Of a stretch of 64,000 nt of DNA, positions 33,149 through 44,694 are shown piece by piece; the first letter of the stretch is position 1; each line of letters begins with the position of its first letter. Location: positions 3,155,001 to 3,219,000 of the forward strand of contig CANUEZ040000031.1 in the NCBI GenBank assembly GCA_948099385.1. Direction: 5' to 3'. This stretch comes from Fasciola hepatica. Taxonomy: Eukaryota > Platyhelminthes > Trematoda > Plagiorchiida > Fasciolidae. Under the pieces are notes generated by a model that did no database searches, had not been told where the DNA came from, and saw only the letters and a program-made list of their open reading frames with translations. The translations under genes and the position numbers were made by a program.

Positions 33149-34647
33149 TCAAGCAAATGGAGTTTTGTGAACAAGTCCTACTAGCCTGCAGGACCTAGCA
33201 ATTTGAATGTCTGTCTGCTCCGAGAAGTTGAACGAACATGAGTAGTATATGCCCAGGTCGCCTACTGATGATTTGTTGGGGATCAGATGAACACCTATGC
33301 TAAACGTTTCGGGAGGGACATGACACTTGTATGTAAGAATGCAGCTTTTGTCCGCCGAGAACTTCATTACCCAATCGGTACACCACGAATTGAGCATCCG
33401 TAAGTCCTCCGATATTTTCGCTATAGTATCAACGAATGAATTATGGTCGAAGGTGTACAACAACTTTACATCATCAGCAAATAAAGACGGCTTTTCATGG
33501 CGAACCACGGTAGATATATCATTTATGTACATGGGAAACAATGACGGGCCCAGCACACTACCTTGGATCACACAGCTGGTTACAGAGCTGGCTGTGGAAA
33601 TGGTGCCATCATTTATTACCACTTGACTGCGCGAGGACAAGCACGATTCTAGCCAGGCATATAGCAGGTCAACGATGCCGTACATCTTAGCCTTTGACAA
33701 CAAACGAATGTGAGACGCCCGGTCGAAGGCCTAAGACATGTCTAAAACGACTGAGACCACTGCCTTACCATCATTGGCAGCTATCGTAATAGTGTTCAGA
33801 AATTCAGTCATACAGGTGGCGCAGGATCGATGTTTTAAGAAACCGTGCTGACCTTCATTTATAAGGTGGTTTTTAAGGAGGTGATCTGTTAGTTTAACTT
33901 TTATTAATCTTTCCATAATCCTCTTTACTACTGGGGTGTGATTCACAGGCCGGTAGTTGGCCGGGTCCTCCCGTGTTTCCTTCTTATGAATTGGAATAAT
34001 ACCGCAGTTTTCCACTGTATTGGATACCAACTGAAGCGCATAGATAAATTGAATAAACTCGATAAATGAATTGAGATATCTGGGTCGCCCAATTTAAAGA
34101 TGGCCGACGGTAATGAGTCCGATCGGGGTTGGAAAGACATTCTGATATTCGAAATTAAAGGCTCGATTTCGGAGGGCAGGAATGTTACAGAAGAAAGTGG
34201 CTCATATGTTGGTACTGTTGGATTGTAGAGAACTGGTTCTGTGTCACTAGTTAAGAAAAAATCAAAAAACGCATTAGGCGCTTCTGCTATGTCCAACGGT
34301 TTGTCGAGGCACGTGTTATTAAAAGAGATAGAAGAGATAGATGAAGTTGTTTTGGGGTTCCTCGACTTCATCAGTTTTGCAAGAATCTCGACTTTCTTGG
34401 AATCACCTAAGGCCCTGTGTTTCTGTTGTATTATTTCACTCTCGGAGTACAGTTTTATCATTTCAGCTAAGCCATTTGACAGTAGAAAAGGTGAAGAGTC
34501 CCTTGTTTTAAGATAAACGCTTTGGACTCTACTTAACTTCAAGTTGAGACGAGACAATTTATTGTCTTTAGGGCGGATTGACGATCCTTGTGATGGGGTT
34601 ATTCGGTTGAGGCATCGTTCAAAGAGAGAGTAAAGCTGATCGTTCAC
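33149..34647 (-). pseudogene. LINE G reverse transcriptase
   Basis: Fingers: a linker of about 130 residues, then PRSDSLPSAIFKLGD, IPIHKKETREDPANYRPVN, MERLIKVKLTDHL, GQHGFLKHRSCATCMTEFL, and motif A start VVSVVLDMS (stop at 33731). The palm resumes in 33703-33149 with VIQGSVLGPSLFPMYINDI, the catalytic box LFADDVKLLY with both Asp present, and VGDLGIYYSCSFNFSEQ. The catalytic centre is preserved, but a stop or frameshift near 33730 separates motif A from the YADD box. C-terminal blocks follow at 32608-33174 (NVQRPFTKQIVG and PSSRTSLLSDFFIVKYSQML). Confidence 0.82.
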
Positions 34648-35179
34648 CAGCTTGAAGTCTGCACTTTAAAAGAAGGTGTCCAATCCAGGCTGCGAATCAG
34701 AGAAGGCAGTATATTCCAGTTAGCCTTATGATATGGTTCATGCGGGGGTGTCGGCTGTTTATCCTTTATTGGCACCGTAAATTAGCAGCGGACAGTTGCG
34801 CGATCACTCTCGGGTAGGTTATTCTGAACTTTTGTAATAACCTGGGTTAATCCTAGTGACAAGATTAAGTCAAGAGTGTGGTCGCGTCTGGTTGGGGACG
34901 TGACGTGCTGCTTCCATCTTCTAAGGTGAATTGCATTCAAAAACTGTTATAAATGGCTTGGTGCTTTGAGTGATGTCCAGCACATTTCTGGTGCATTGTA
35001 GTCACCATCTATCAATTTTGAGTCTACTTTAAGATCACTAAGTTGAGTGCCCCGATGATTTGCAGGAAGCCGTCAGAACTAGATCTAGGCGGACGGTGTA
35101 CGCAACCTAGTATCATTTCTTGACGTTCGACCTCAACTTTCGGCTATACAGAGTCGACAGTGCCATCTAGGATGGGATG

Positions 35180-35476
35180 CTAAAAGCTTGTCGCCCTGAG
35201 AGCTTCCTTTACATACACCAAACAACTTCCACCACGTTGATGTGTTCTGCCTTTCCTGAAGGATTTTTGGCCAAGTACCTCAATGTCCTCTACTAGATAG
35301 GAGTCCGATAACCATGATTCCGTCACTAAAATAAAGTTATAGTCGTTTGTTAGTGCAGCTGATCGTATGTATTGGATTTTGTTCCTAATAGAGCTTGCAC
35401 TGATCAATAGCAATGTGAAAATTCCAGTGCTTGTGACGTCATCATTGATATTAGTACTGTTAGTTGACCACTGCAT
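35180..35476 (-). pseudogene. LINE G endonuclease N-terminus
   Basis: The peptide has LLISASSIRNKIQYIRSAAL followed by YNFILVTESWLSDS, the two first conserved blocks of LINE AP-like endonucleases (SIRNK, then the catalytic Glu in TESWL), and RTHQRGGSCLVYVKE. The C-terminal catalytic blocks (SDH) are not clearly readable in 34650-35180. Confidence 0.75.
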
Positions 35477-35715
35477 TTAACCTGAAAAGAATCACCAGCC
35501 TTGGCGATTAACCTCTCGTTTACCGTCCCTTCTGGACGGTTAATAAATGCCAGCGACATAAGTGGCATACGAGTATCACGCATGGGCTTTTCATCAGTTT
35601 TTAAACGGGGGCCTATGGGGACAGATATTAGTGCTGCAGGCTTTATTTAGTTGAGAACTTGAGGTCCCGTGGAGCGGTCGACCGGAGATGGAGGCGTAAA
35701 GTGAGGACCCTCCTG

Positions 35716-36425
35716 TTATGAGCTCGTAGGTGTTGTCGATATATGTTTTCGTTTTGATTGGGTTAGCTGTGGGGAGGTGGGAAAAGATTCGTCTAGGTCA
35801 ACCAACCCTGTAGATCTTCTAAGGCCAGAAGGATGAGGGGTTTTGTTGATCCTTGGCAAAGTGCTTGGGGAAGAGGGTGACTTCTGAATCATAATGCCAA
35901 TATGATTGGAATTTATGGCTGCACATCTTATCACTTCTCTTTGCTGTGGCGTTCTGTCGGCTTGTACCTTGATTGATTTAAACTGTGGAGCAGTTGCCAC
36001 CATATGCTGCTTAGTGCTGAAGACTTGCGATTTTTTCATCAGTAAATTGGAACTGAAGGAGACAAGAATGCTTCTGTGACCTATTTCCTGGTCTTCTGCA
36101 GTGACATAGAGAGTAGGCCGTGCCAGCGGCTTGAAGGATAGTATATTTAACCACTGTGATGTCTAGCCGATCAGGGATGTTAAAGACAACTGCATTTTTT
36201 TGCATTCTGCAGCAGTCGCAGGGTTTCCGATGCCAATGAGTCAAGAAACTCGGTGGCTGCTATTAGGTTCTGGGGAACAGGGAGTGCCGAGGGCCCGAGA
36301 AGGTAGGGTAGTGGTGTTATATTTGATAGTATATTATCAATCGACGCGATCTTGGTAGACGTACTTGTCAGGTTACTTTCAATGGCACTGGCCCTTCTAC
36401 TGGCTTCCCCAAATATTTTCATCAT
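35716..36425 (-). pseudogene. LINE G ORF1-like region
   Basis: Three overlapping minus frames upstream of the endonuclease are Ser/Thr/Pro-rich with basic C-termini (SPTLPRINKTPHPSGLRR-like region; LTQSKRKHIST). The position and composition fit a CR1-like ORF1 RNA-binding protein, but no zinc knuckle or PHD domain was seen. Assigned by position only. Confidence 0.45.
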
Positions 36426-36840
36426 ATTGGTGGTATTTTTGTGTTCAGGTCGTTTGGGTTTCTGATTTGCTGTGGAGAGAATCCATTGGTTGTGACCGTT
36501 TGCTATTTGACCTTGCCATTTCTTTTTACAGAATATTGGTGGTAGGCGATATATCTGTGATGATAACTAACGGATAGACAACTCAAGGGCGGGTAAGTAT
36601 AGCTACTGCTGATTCATGTAGCTAACACTGGGTTGCTCACACTAATTATGAGGGACTAGTAGTTTGGATAAGAAGTGAATTTCCTAAACATGGCAAAGAT
36701 GAAAACTTTTATATGGGTTGCTGGTGAAATATTCACAGAATAACTAATATGAAAAATTAGCGAAATCTACAGAAACCTCGCCGCGGTGTAGAGCAGACAT
36801 GTGCGATTTTACGCGGATTTTCATTAGTATTTCAATTTTC

Positions 36841-38529
36841 GTCAATATCACTATACATGGGTGCACGTGATTACTAATTTTTTCGTCACTTTACCGTACC
36901 GCTGCAGAGGTCATTTGAACTTTCCTGGAAGAAAATAACAAAGGAAGACTTATCTGGATTTACCTGTACATTGTTCGACAACTTTGTTACAATACAATTC
37001 CACGCATACATTTCGCCACTTGGTTTTAGTTTTTTCAGTGGTATACAGGGGAAAGTACATGAACTGGGGACAGTAGGTCGTTTACCGTGATTCAGTTCAC
37101 TGGGTTGGGTAAATGGGTAAATTTGAGGAGGCATTTCAAGGCTACCAGGAACTTGGGCTATCTCCATCGGGAACCCATTGGGGCCCAATCGGGATGCGTT
37201 TCCTATCCCAACCGAAACGCAACCTTTAGGCTAGAGTGCACCAACCAAAACCCGATGCATCCCAACCGAATCCCATTTAAATCCCAATGGAAGCCCCATC
37301 GGGATCTGGTTGGGATTGCTACATGGGAGGTTGTCGACCGATTAACGAGAGCGTGGAGATCCTCCTGTAGTATCTCGCAATCCTCTGCCGATCGAATGGT
37401 GCGCCAGACCTTTAGGTTATAGAAGACGTTCGAGAGCGGCTAGTGAACGTGTCTCCCATTGGGTCTAGCAGCGAAATGACAATGTTATCCCCTCTATCGG
37501 CCGAATAGAGAAGACGCGAATCGGTTTATAGATGCAAGGTGTATTTCATATATCGTAGCACCGAAACAATACCGATACGAGAGATACGCCGGACGGAAAA
37601 CGAAACGCAACGGCTGTGCAGAAAGCAAACCGCGAGCGCGTACAATCGACGAATGACCGAAAGCAAAAGAGATTCGAAACGAGGTCGACGGAAACCTCGA
37701 AAAAATCAGTTCAGCTAAACGTACGCAACCGGACAACACTATGAGGTCGATGTCAAACGTCGGAAAAGATCGTAGAGAAAATAGATCCAAAGTGGTGTAC
37801 AAAAAACGGTCATTTTCTCAGAACGATCCAGGTCACCACAGCAGCCCCCCGCTAGAAAGCACGGAAAGTTTTCGAAAAATATCAAGGAGGAGAAGGCATA
37901 TAAACGATATTCGTGCGCGTGAATGCGTGCAAAATACGTGGATGTAGGTGTGCTGTAGGATTCCGATGGGCAAAATCCGTGGTATACAGGAACCGTGCGA
38001 TGACGATCGAGCGTAAACCAGATTCGTTGCCGATGACATCAGTTGCGTGAATCGTCATCCAGGTGTGCCACAACAATAACGTCCAGCGTCGGGTAACCGT
38101 TAACCAATATGATATCCGGAAGCCAAATCGGTAGGTTCGCCAATGGCAAGGAACGAGAGCGACAGGGTCGATCCAGAATGGTGACAAGGATAACGGTTTA
38201 TTTCAGATAACCCCGAGGCATGCTGTAACGCAAGATGAAGCGGTGCAATTGGACGCAGAGTCCGAATTCCAAGAGGATGATTCAGGTATGTGCACTCGAT
38301 ATTGTACAGGAGAAAGTACTCAGGTTACTCTTTCAGGCGGCGCCCGGCAAATTTGAACTCAAGGTCGGGTGGCCGAGCCGGCCGAGTCACAGTGAAGCTG
38401 GTCGGAGGTAGTAGACTCCTAATGAAATATTATAAAAGGAGGGACTGTGCAACGAGAGAATCAAACAGAATTGACGGAAGTTTTGTTCACCTTGAGGAAA
38501 AAGAAGTTTTCGAGGGAGACGTGAACCAG
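36841..38529 (+). repeat. 1,689-bp direct repeat, copy 2
   Basis: See copy 1 at 29177-30865. Substitutions relative to copy 1 are at 37126, 38009 and 38510. Just to its right, 38540-38615 is a more diverged partial copy of an internal part of the unit (37767-37845), so a related sequence was already at this site. Confidence 0.92.
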
Positions 38530-38619
38530 CTCTAGCAGAAAAATCGTAGAGAAAATGGATCCAAATTGGTGTCCAGAACGCTCTCTTTTTCCCAGAACGA
38601 CGGAGGTCATTACAAGGTC

Positions 38620-39703
38620 ATCGGCGCAGATAAAGCATTGGGATCGAATGGTCCGTGGTAGGTCGCTCACAAACACCAGAAGCAACAGGAGTCCGAGGAC
38701 GGAATCATGCGGCACACCACTGCCTACTTGATACCACGTGGACTAGGACTGTACAACTCTCACGGAAAAGGTCCTCCCATCCAAGAAATCCTCAACTAGT
38801 GAAATATAGGCCCTGGGATGCCGATGGCCCGGAGTTTCAGCACCAGCCCATTGTGAGGAACTTTAACAAACGCCTTACTAAAGTCCACAAAGATGACGTC
38901 CGTGACACATCCCTCGGCCTTGGAGTTCGACCAACTTTCACAGGCAGTCAACAGGTTTGCAGACATAATCTGTTTCTCCGAAAGCCGTGCTGCTCTGCGC
39001 ATAGCAGATGACAGCTCTCCAGATGCTCACGTATCCGAGCCGCCACCAGCCTTTCCATGACCTTTCCAGCTACGGAAGTGAAGCTAACTCCGCGGTAGTT
39101 TGCCACGGTGGATTTTGTCCCACTCTTGTACAGCGGAACAACGACTGCTTTTTTCTACTCCCGAGGTGGACCGCCAGTGGATAACGATAAATTGAACAAC
39201 CGCGTCAATGGTGTATTTAGTTTGCCTTCCAACTCCCTCAGCATCAACGGATGAACGTCGTCCGGTCCCGGTGACTTATGGGTTTGAGTGGATTTGAGCA
39301 TCTTATTCAATCCTGGCTCCCCAAAGTCATGCGTATTGAACAGCGGCGAGCTATCCACCACTGGGGTTGGCGCACCTTCCTCTACAGAATAAACTGGCAG
39401 ATAATGCTTGGCCAATGTCTCAGCCCTTCCGTTATCTGTTGCAACCAATTCGTCGTTGTTCATCCGTGCCGGGATACCCACCTTCGCTCTGATGCGGCGC
39501 TTTAAGTATGCAAACAGGCGCTTTGGCATTCGCACTGCATCAACCGCAAGGGCCTTCTCGAATGCCATCCGCCTTATCCGTTTCTGCTCGGTACATTGAT
39601 ACAAATCGTGCGATAAATATCGTAACCCCCGCCTGTAGATCGGAACAGCTGCCAGGCCCGATTTCGTCGTTTGTGCAGGCTTCCGGGCTCTAGAACAAAC
39701 CAC
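38620..39703 (-). pseudogene. LINE F reverse transcriptase (fingers and palm)
   Basis: Frame 39703-39155 holds the EN-RT linker (RMPKRLFAYLKRRIRAKVGI) and SPGPDDVHPLMLREL. After a stop come VVPLYKSGT, NYRGVSFTSVAGKVMERLV and EQHGFRRNRL (about 39130-38960). Motif A reads FVDFSKAFVKVPHNGLVLKL (38900-38830; AFD changed to AFV). Then DSVLGLLLLLVFVSDLPRTI leads to CADDLVM, the YADD box with Cys (38640-38625). Several frames are used and the motif A Asp is missing in the AFD position, so it is not functional. Confidence 0.78.
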
Positions 39704-39786
39704 GGCGGGCCCTTCACCCAGAGTGTACGTCGGTTGAGGGGGCAGTAGGTATTTATAAGGTACAAGATACCATCACGAATAAACGC

Positions 39787-40600
39787 TCAAGCTTCGTTCA
39801 CACTGTGGTGGACATCTGAATCCGTGGGAAACCAGCTGACGTTCAACGCCGCTCTCCGGACATCCTCAAATGGGGTGCGCCAAGCATCACTTCCAATGTG
39901 TGGTCTAGGGGATGAACAAGAACCTCTGCGCCACTGAACTTCTAGCACCATGTGGTCATTGCTTCCAAGTTGAGGGAGATGTTCAACCTTATCGACATCT
40001 GAGCTCCTAAGAGAAACCACCAGATCTAGAATGGAGCCATGAGTGGATTGCCTCCGGGTTGACTCCTGAACATGTTGGTGTGGTGCCAGTTCTTGGACCG
40101 TTGCCTGTAATTCCCGGGAGAAAGGATCTGCCCAGGCCACTGTCCTGCCTGGTGTCCAATCAATATGCGGAGCATTAAAGGCGCCCAGGACGAAACAGTG
40201 GCCGTCGCACGCCTATTTCCTCAATAAATTCATCATATCTGGAGGAGTGACCGCAGGTGTCCGACTGATGACTCCAAATGTCCTAAAGCCTCTGGTGGTA
40301 AGTTTGACGCAGCACCAGGTAGCTTCACCGAATCCCTGCAGATCTGCGAACGCCTCTAACTGCGCTGTTAGGATGTCTGATCGGACGAAAAATGCTACAC
40401 CTCCACCCGCTCTGATAGAGTTCCTATCGACTCGGAACGGGGTGTAGCCAGGGAGGGACACCTCAGAGTCTAGAACATTGTTACTTAGCCACGTCTCCAT
40501 CAGTGCCATCATAGTAGGTGAGCTGGACTGTAGCAAGTGTTCCAGTTCACTTCTCTCTTTCAGCAGACCACGGACGTTAGACAACAGGATGAGGACGCTG
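39787..40600 (-). pseudogene. LINE F endonuclease
   Basis: Frame 40584-40213 has MSNVRGLLKERSELEHLLQS, MMALMETWLSNNVLDSEVSL (catalytic Glu in METWL), GYTPFRVDRNSIRAGGGVAF and FVRSDILTAQ. After a stop near 40212 comes FVLGAFNAPH (GDFN box with Asp replaced by Ala). Frame 40140-39787 has STHGSILDLVVSLRSSDVDK and LPQLGSNDHMVLEVQW (catalytic SDH as NDH). Close to complete, but broken by stops. Confidence 0.78.
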
Positions 40601-40804
40601 CGTCAGCCTGCTACCACCTCCAGTTGTTCAGGGCTTCCTAGCTTGGGGGGACTGACAGGTACACCAGCGTCAGCGGCCTCCATCGGAAGTGAGAGTGCCG
40701 TTTCTGCGCCCGAAAATCCCAAATAATCAAGTCCGTTTGTCCCTGTTCTATTCGTTCACGTCGTTTAATCGAGGCACTTCTATGTTTCTCACGATCCGCA
40801 GGGT

Positions 40805-41550
40805 TTAGAACTCAGTACTCACCTGCTCGCCTTTTAGCGGGTAAGATCTTACCACAGAAGTGGCGGCTTCCTCAGAGTCCAGCACTACTTTCAGTGGACG
40901 GCGACGTTCAGCGTCACTGGCTTTGCCAAGTCGGACGGTTGATTTCACCCGCAACTTTCCACAGCCTCCTCCTTCCCGGATACGAAGAGTTTTCCAGTAT
41001 ACTCCGGAGACTCGCAATATCGTGGTCCATAAGAGCCCGTGCCGTGGTCTCCTCTGTCTCAGGTGAGTTCACTATTAGGAAACACCGTTTCCTCGACGGT
41101 GGCTCTGTTCGTGGACGATCCGCTGTTGTTATCCAGGCCGGTCTACTTTCATCCACGGTCGTGCTCCGTTGGCTGGGTACAGTATCTGTGATACCGTCCT
41201 GTGCCTCAGTGGCCACATCAGTGCCAACTGGGTCCGCATTGTGGTGGGCAGGCTCAGGTTGCTTCTGGAGCTGGCGGCCTTTTGTTCCGGTTGGCTCAGT
41301 GAAAGATGTTGAGGCCAACTCTGCATACTCGGCACACTCAGGAATAAATACTTCGGCGAAAATTTCCCGTTCTAACGGAGATGATGACTGTGAGAGTGAT
41401 GATATTGGAGAAGAAAAAGACGACGATGATGCAGCTGATGCTGCTGCTAATTGTGGTGATGAACTGATTGATGGTGCTGCTGCTGCTGATGGTGGTGATG
41501 ATGATGGTGACGCTGACGACGACCAGAATGATGACGCTGACGGACAGGCG
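40805..41550 (-). pseudogene. LINE F ORF1-like, fused in frame to LINE E C-terminus
   Basis: A 255-codon frame (41681-40914) begins in LINE E RT (MSHLPYPVRLTLLNPYPLG) and near 41550 passes without a stop into a Ser/Ala-rich stretch encoded by imperfect GAT/TGC triplets, then into a region ending LRSILENSSYPGRRRLWKVA. After a frameshift a related frame (41017-40805) has LRVKSTVRLGKASDAERRRP followed by LKVVLDSEEAATSVVRS, which looks like the RNA-binding C-terminal part of a LINE ORF1. The fusion is probably a by-product of the junction. Confidence 0.5.
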
Positions 41551-41554
41551 TAGA

Positions 41555-43430
41555 AGAAGCAATCGCTTTCACCTGATTCAAAAAGGTGTAACATCAAAAA
41601 CAGATCACCTCCTACGCGTCTTGTGCCAAGGGGATAGGGATTGAGGAGTGTGAGGCGGACGGGATAAGGTAGGTGGGACAAACCCCGTACTGCTTTGGTG
41701 GAGGCCCTCTGAACTCTTTCTAAGATCTCACGGTCTCAGACAAGATCAGAGTGCACTATTTGACTACCGTACTCCAGCGGATCACGGATATACGTGCCGA
41801 AAATTATGGGGAAATCATCCCTAGATATATGCGCGGGAATGACCTTCGAATCGCATTTAGGACTCGAAAGGCACACTTGCTCGCAAGTTGGTGATGATGA
41901 GAGAAGGACAAGTTACAATCTAACCAGAAACCGAGCACCTTGTGTCGGTCAACCCTAGGCAGTGTGGTTGCTCTGTTAATGGAGGACGTGTGACCAGCTT
42001 CTCTGCAGAAAGACATGCTCACGCATGTCATCCTTAACTGGGAGGTTCCAATCTTTGGACCAGCGTTTTGTTTCATCAAATGCAATTTGCAGGTTTTCAA
42101 CGCTTATATTCCAGAGGGTTACATTGTCTGCATACATTGCAATGTTCACAGGAAGGGCCATCGGAAGATCGCCTATGTAGATCCGATACAGAAGAGGACC
42201 TTAGACCGACCCTTGAGGGCCCCCATTTGTCACTGGCGAGGGTGGAGACAGAACATCCCCGACCTCAACCACAAAGGTGCAGTCGGTTAGGAAGCTGCGT
42301 AAGACGTCCAGCATGGAGCCTGTAATCCCGTGTGCACGCAGCCTGTAAATAAGCGGTGCATGGTGGACCTCAACGAAGGCCTCAGCAAAATCGATGGATA
42401 CAGCATTTGAGAGCTGGTCCTCATCATAGGCTTTCGTTAGACTATCCATGACAGTAAGCATATTGGCGGAGCATGATCTGCCAGGAAGAAACCCATTTTG
42501 GGACGGGGAGAGGATCCTATTTCTATGCAGGCGGAAAAGGACCGAACTCTTAAGAATTCACTCGAACATTTTGCTGGTGATGCTATTGAGACTTATGGGC
42601 CTGTAACTAGAGGCAAGATGTCTACCCTTCTTATAGGTGTGTGCAACGACTGCTTTTTCCAGCTGCTGGGAAATCTCCATCGTCAGTACACCGCTGAAAG
42701 AGTGAGGTACAAGGAGTAGGTGGTGTGTCCGCGGCCTCCCTGAGAGCACGAGGGTGGATTAGTTCAGGACCCAGGGAGCAATATTGGTTGAACCGTCGGA
42801 AACATTGTGCGACTGCACCAATGGGAATAGTGACGCTGTTAAGGGTAGTGGTCAGAGATATCTGGTGCATGGTAGGGCGGGATGATATGGGTATGGAGCT
42901 AGAAATTGCACGGAAGTAGGAGTTGAAGGCCTCGGCTAATTGGCTAGGGGAAGTGATTGGAGATCCGCACTATATTTGAGAGCTAGTGGCTTCGGAGCTG
43001 TGCCCCTTAGACGGCCCATGTACTAAGAGAAAAATGCCTTATTGGTCGGTGCTCGATCAAGTGCAGTTCGTCGGACTGCATTCTGATATGAACTAATCTT
43101 GCCTTTGCTTATTTTCTTTATGATCCTTAAATCTACATCACGGGCAAGGCATGGGGCCTTATGTCTAGCAAAGAGGCGGGGGCGTTCGTCTAAAATGCGC
43201 CTAATGCGGCGAAGGATGGGTCGGACCGGTCTGCGGACAACGAATTTTGGGGACAAACAGCCTATCAACTAAGGAGATCAACTCTCTGAGATTCTCTGCC
43301 ATTTCATCAGCAAAGTTACCTAGGTAAGCTGAATTCAACTGGGAGCGAATAACTGAAAAGACTTGGTCAAAATTGGTCATTATGTGGGATTTCAAAATTT
43401 TGGTTTATGACGGAAGATGAGGCCATTCCA
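41555..43430 (-). mobile_element. LINE E, copy 2 (3'-truncated)
   Basis: The minus strand holds the linker (43395-43023; NFADEMAENLRELISLVDRL and RRPVRPILRRIRRILDERPR), fingers (KGRHLASSYRPISLNSITSK, about 42640-42558), motif A as VSIDFAEAFVEVHHAPLIYR (42400-42350; AFD changed to AFV), palm LDVLRSFLTDCTFVVEVGDV and the box MYADNVTLWNI (42150), then the thumb VDRHKVLGFWLDC. It stops near 41560 in the C-terminal domain, where LINE F begins. No endonuclease is recognised upstream. Confidence 0.75.
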
Positions 43431-43467
43431 CGATATAATCGAATCCAATGAGAATGTGATCACCTTT

Positions 43468-43843
43468 TGTAACGAACGTTTGAGCAATGCGTAGCCAAAT
43501 TTGCAACGGATCCCGAAATCAAAAAAGGATTATCCGCGATATTCTACGATACTAGATTATTACATGAACAATGACATCAAAAATATACAAGCCTCAATAA
43601 TACGATCACAGGGACCCAACAACGAGAAACCGAATAGCAGCGTGTGAGCAAACGGCACGTGCGTCACGCAGGTCCTGAACAAGGATGTGCCAAATTAGCG
43701 CTCTGGGCGCGAACAAACAACAATTGGTCCAGAAAAACAACCAGTTCGTAAGGACAAGTCAATAGTGTAGGAAAATGAGTGATGTTAGGAAAAACACTGA
43801 ATCGCGAGGGTTGAAGGGGGATTTTCCTCGACCGGCTGTTACA
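43468..43843 (-). repeat. Pao element 2, 3' LTR (376 bp)
   Basis: It begins TGTAAC and ends GTTACA on the sense (minus) strand, giving inverted termini. It is preceded by a G-rich tract (GGTGGGCGG) that fits a polypurine tract. It aligns throughout with 53456-53830 and 60560-60935. Confidence 0.85.
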
Positions 43844-44115
43844 CCGCCCACCAAAATCCTCCTCGATCCTTAGCAAAGTCAAAGATTCGGTGCAAAGGTA
43901 CTGATTCTTTCTACCTGCCTAGGCCCTGCTGTCAGTGCGCGCGTCTAATGCTCCTCGTCAACATTCTACTACTGGTCGCACCTAACCCATTGGCTACATA
44001 GACGTGAGGCTAGTCTACATCTTCCACAAGACCAAATGACCGATGGCGGGCGTGAAGGGTCACATAGACGTTGTCCTCGTAAGGGGCCGTCCGGTCCTGG
44101 ATGTACGTGCTTGAG

Positions 44116-44143
44116 TGTGTGTGTGAGTGCGTGTGTGTGTGTG
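44116..44143. repeat. (TG)n microsatellite
   Basis: Interrupted GT repeat in the untranslated region between Pao pol and the 3' LTR. Confidence 0.85.
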
Positions 44144-44694
44144 CCGGGAGTACAATGAAATCACAGGTATGACTACACATCAAAGGAGGACTTTCTGCAA
44201 TGTCAACAAAGGACCATGTGGCAAGAAGACGAGTAAAAATGTAGCATGTGTGTGACCTAAACTTTGCTACTTCCACATATGCAAGGGGCATTCGGTAACG
44301 TCAACAAAAAGCAAAACAACGAACACTGTCACATGTTTGATGGGATTACGGGATGTAGAGTGCGTCGTGTATGTGTGTATGTGTCGAGATGTGCAATGGG
44401 ATCGCATTCATCACCACATATCGGAAAGAACCTTCTTCAGTGTCAACGAGAGACCGCGAGCACTGTAACGTGTTTGACGGAGACCGTGTGGTATACATGG
44501 TGTTTCTTTATCCACTTCGATGACTAGTGTGAACAATTCTGCTGGGCCTCAGCGTTATCAGCTCCTCCGCCTTCACTTTCGAGGAGGCTAATACTGCGTA
44601 TGTCACGAATTAGCGCTCCGTTGGCTGTCTTCGCCTTCACCGTTCATATCATTCCGTCAGAGCTTCCGATGGCTTCCATAACTACTCTCAAGGA

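Larger units (their letters stand above)
32600..36480 (-). mobile_element. LINE G: CR1-like, near full length
   Basis: The order on the minus strand is ORF1-like region (36425-35716), endonuclease start (35476-35180) with degraded remainder, RT fingers (34647-33731), palm (33703-33149), and thumb/C-terminus to 32608. All lie in the right order for a two-ORF CR1-like LINE, but several frames are used. It lies between the two 1.69-kb direct repeats. Confidence 0.75.
38540..41550 (-). mobile_element. LINE F: ORF1-EN-RT, 3'-truncated
   Basis: On the minus strand: ORF1-like (41550-40805), endonuclease (40600-39787), RT (39703 to about 38620). The RT breaks off right after the YADD region, where sequence related to the 1.69-kb repeat begins. 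At its 5' side it is fused to LINE E copy 2 near 41550. Confidence 0.78.

Noticed and set aside
29177..38529. The 1,689-bp direct repeats as LTRs of one retrotransposon
   Set aside because: No TG...CA ends, primer-binding site or polypurine tract seen. The interior holds a complete minus-strand LINE rather than gag-pol.
40894..41553. Plus-strand 219-codon ORF with an acidic Asp/Ala tail
   Set aside because: It is the antisense shadow of LINE F ORF1. The Asp-rich end is the GAT-like triplet stretch.
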